Below are positions 61,901 through 64,000 of a stretch of 64,000 nt of DNA, in pieces; the first letter of the stretch is position 1, and each line of letters opens with the position of its first letter. The stretch is from Yponomeuta sedellus. Lineage: Eukaryota; Arthropoda; Insecta; Lepidoptera; Yponomeutidae. The notes under the pieces were generated by a model. That model saw only the letters and a program-made list of their open reading frames with translations. It did not search any database and had not been told where the DNA came from. The position numbers and the translations under genes are program-made. The stretch is from assembly GCA_934045075.1 (NCBI GenBank), contig OW203747.1, forward strand, positions 5,848,357 to 5,912,356, written 5' to 3'.

Positions 61901-63076
61901 ATAAATTAAGTTCTAGGGGAATACACGACGACCTCTATGGCGTAGCGGTAGCGCGTCTGCCTACTATGCAAGAGGTCCCGGGTTCGAATCCCGGCTGGGA
62001 AAAAAAAGCCCAGGTCTTGGACGTTTACATGTTTGTGATGTCGTTGCTTCTGGTTCCCACGACACAGGGTAACCTAGTGTGGGTCTAGAAGCAATGTATG
62101 TGTTTGTATGTAAATGTTATAGCTCCATGAGTAGCCGCCTTAATGGGATTACTGACCTCTGTTCGCAGGCAGCAGCGGCGGTTTTGGAAGCTCCTCTGTG
62201 ACCTCGGCTGCCTCTGAACCCATCGCCGAGAAGGTGCCCACCACTCCAGCCCGCGAACAGTGAGTGTGGCGTCATTTTACCATTAATTTTGGATTCGGGA
62301 CTTGCAGATTTCGAATTTTTTTATACCTTTTTTTATGTAGCCCATAAACGTCCCATTGCAGGGCGCAGGGCTTCTCTTAGAGAGATAGTATGGGCTTAAT
62401 TACCACAAGTCTGCCCCCGTTATTATAACAGGCTTGACGAAAGCGTCCAATAATCAAAGATTTAACAATATTAAGGGAAAGTACATATTTAGAAGGATTT
62501 TAAATCGTTGAATAATTGATACTGCTGTCACGCCTACTGTTGAGATTCGCCACGTGCACTTTTTGCAAAAGCTTAGTTGCAAAAAGTTTGATTAATATAT
62601 TTTATTCCATTGATGACACTATTTAGCATAGTGTCGACCTGTCAATATTAGTTAGTTAGACCTGCGATTTCCGAACTTAGCCTCATAACCTACGTACCTT
62701 AAATACTACGATTTCTTCACGACGTTTTCCTTAACAATTTCCTTGTAAATTAGCAATATCACGTTACGTAACAAAGAAAACAGAGTCATCGGTACTTAGG
62801 TACATGCCGGGATTACAAACCACGATCTCCTGAATGTGAGACCACCGCCCAAGAGTCAATATTTTTGCCAACGTGCTAATTAATAATGTAAATTAAAATA
62901 ATGTTTTCCCTCCACAGACGACCAGTGGCGCGGTCGGCCATGAAACTGGGGTCTCGCGGAGCGGACGCCGACTCCTTCGTTTCGCGGCTTCGCAGCGAGG
63001 GCGAGACTGTGACCCCGCAGACCGCGCCCGCTACCGCCGCCGCCGCCGCTTCCGCTCCCAAGCCCAATCAGAAGGA
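58911..63076 (+). CDS. ARCN1: Coatomer subunit delta (delta-COP), 5' part
   Basis: Coding exons are 58911-58913 (ATG only), 59074-59113, 59202-59322, 60060-60162, 60484-60603, 61012-61071, 61425-61533, 62169-62259 and 62918-63076. GT/AG borders and phases all agree. About 268 of the usual ~510 residues are visible. The longin-like N-terminus reads [14 protein letters not shown], then [51 protein letters not shown] and [17 protein letters not shown]. The charged linker ([18 protein letters not shown]) and a Ser/Ala-rich spacer follow. The mu-homology domain must lie right of the window. COPI coats carry Golgi-to-ER vesicles; the delta subunit belongs to the adaptor-like subcomplex. The start codon is split from the rest by an intron right after ATG. 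A LINE ends about 100 bp upstream. Confidence 0.92.
61523..61740 (+). repeat. 109-bp tandem duplication spanning the ARCN1 exon 7 donor
   Basis: The end of exon 7 with its donor (GATGTCCTTCGGTGAGTC, 61523) is repeated at 61632 with the same following intron sequence to 'acagaaattagttaga'. Only a few bases differ. The second donor lies in the intron. Confidence 0.85.
61765..62120 (+). mobile_element. 5S-SINE tail then tRNA-derived SINE family 2
   Basis: 61765-61880 is the 3' part of the 5S-headed family (cctccaccaaaacggacttgg...cagcagtggggacatac). 61925-62120 is a full family 2 copy, head TAGCGGTAGCGCGTCTGCC and GGGTTCGAATCCC. Both are in the ARCN1 intron before exon 8. Confidence 0.65.
62340..62860 (-). 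mobile_element. SINE family 3 fragments, minus strand
   Basis: A 'gtcccattgcagggcgcagggc..tagtatgggcttaattacc' end lies at 62345-62420. A head and tail at 62690-62860 follow (complement 'ATCCCGGCATGTACC', 'gaaaacgtcgtgaagaaatc'). In the last visible ARCN1 intron before exon 9. Confidence 0.45.
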
Positions 63077-63149
63077 GTAAGTCTATATGGACTTTATTCC
63101 TTCAGGAATTAATATTTGTAGCAGTAAGCTATCATCATCAGCCATTTGA

Positions 63150-63230
63150 AAGAAAGAAAAAGAGAGAGAGAGAAAGAAAGATAGAGAGAGAAAAAGAGGG
63201 AATGAGAGAGAGAGAGAAAGAAAGAGTATT
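63150..63230. repeat. GA-rich microsatellite
   Basis: Imperfect (GAAA/GAGA)n run in the ARCN1 intron following 63076. Confidence 0.8.
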
Positions 63231-63261
63231 TATTGTGAACCATACATAGATACAAATATGC

Positions 63262-63635
63262 GTTATATCGTTATCAACCCTTTTATGTCCCCACTGCTGG
63301 GGCACACGGGTCTCTTCCTGCCTCGCAGGAAGGTTAGGCCATACTCCACCACGGGGGCCAAGTCCGGGTTGGTGGAGGATTGTAAGACAATGGCGGGCCT
63401 TACTGTCAGAAGTTATCAAGCCGCCCATAAGGCCTCTGACATGGCTTAACGACTGCCATTATATGACAGCCGGCACCAACGGCTTAACGTGCCTTGCGAA
63501 GCACGGAAGCGCTCGGAAAAATGCCACTAGCGGTAGTCACGGGACGCTCACACATCCCGTACCTGACCGCGCCTGTTGTTGCTTATCCAAGTGATTGATT
63601 CCCATCACTCGGTTCGCTTAGGCCACGATTGCTTG
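63262..63635 (-). mobile_element. 5S-rRNA-headed SINE, near full-length, minus strand
   Basis: The complement starts GCAATCGTGGCCTAAGCG, then AATCACTTGGATAAGC, CAGGCGCGGTCAGG and ACGGGATGTGTGAGCG, the family body, and the shared tail ending 'gggttgataacgatataac'. One of the two best copies for reconstructing a consensus. Confidence 0.65.
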
Positions 63636-63756
63636 AATATTCCACTCTAAATACCTCTTCCGCTTCATCACAATCCATTACTCTAGAGAGTCTCCACTGG
63701 CAATTCGTGGCCTCCGCTTTAGAATCTCTTTACCCTATCTAAGCCCGGGCAGTAGA

Positions 63757-63900
63757 AGGATGTCATGGTTGTGCAACATCAAAGAGTGGATCGGTGTGAA
63801 AACCGCGGAGGAGCTGTTCAGAATTGCCCTGAACAGAGATCGCTGTAAAGAGCTGACTGCCAACCTCCAGTAGTAAATAAATAAATAAATATTCATGGAC
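63757..63900 (+). mobile_element. RTE-like LINE 3' end with AAAT tail
   Basis: An open frame ends WLCNIKEWIGVKTAEELFRI...ELTANLQ-stop, then (AAAT)n. This is the familiar last segment of RTE/endonuclease-RT ORFs; the rest is missing. Located in the ARCN1 intron. Confidence 0.45.
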
Positions 63901-64000
63901 ATATTACACAGATCTCGTTAGCCCTATATTAAGTACAACCAAATTACTTGTGTTATAAGTGCTAACTCGACGATAGATTTAATGTAACAAATACATAGAT

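Noticed and set aside
63138..63449. ORFs on both strands near the right edge
   Set aside because: They lie in a GA-microsatellite and a SINE copy.

Overview
This is a nuclear, intron-bearing insect window, most likely from a moth or butterfly. Two things suggest this. The conserved host genes are of animal type with short coding exons. The spacer is packed with the short retroposons typical of lepidopteran genomes, which end in 'cccactgctgggc/cagcagtgggg' tails.

Three host genes can be reconstructed exon by exon. (1) On + at 7,248-20,436 lie the last six coding exons of an RNA-binding protein with an RGG/Gly-rich and Trp-Gly-Gln-rich tail, hnRNP U-like at best guess; its 5' part is left of the window. 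(2) On - at 38,647-27,907 is a complete six-exon PPPDE-family deSUMOylating isopeptidase (DESI2-like), with catalytic His and Cys visible. (3) On + from 58,911 to the right edge is the 5' half of the coatomer delta subunit (ARCN1/delta-COP), nine exons. A possible divergent - strand gene left of ARCN1 (50.4-53.6 kb) is only hinted at.

The rest is mobile DNA, much of it in introns. At the left edge is an apparently intact, once-spliced transposase of the Transib/RAG1 kind (469-2,779). A 5'-truncated CR1/Jockey-type LINE lies on - at 13.3-15.9 kb. A near-complete two-ORF I-clade LINE (53.59-58.81 kb), flanked by a 14-bp target-site duplication, sits about 100 bp upstream of the ARCN1 start codon. 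Two related LTR-like repeats (12.2 and 25.5 kb) have U3-R-U5 layout and a heat-shock-type promoter. At least eight copies or fragments belong to a SINE whose head resembles 5S rRNA and not tRNA; one is complete with a 13-bp target-site duplication. Several tRNA-derived SINE families, MITE-like inverted repeats, a 94-bp-arm perfect palindrome, a 202-bp-arm fold-back and about 1 kb of tetranucleotide microsatellite complete the picture.

The observations most worth following are the 5S-headed SINE, hammerhead-ribozyme-like motifs in a Penelope-like repeat (28.3 and 38.85 kb), the heat-shock-promoter LTRs, the intact RAG1/Transib-like gene, and the LINE insertion in the ARCN1 5' region. All family assignments come from motif recognition by eye; no search was run.
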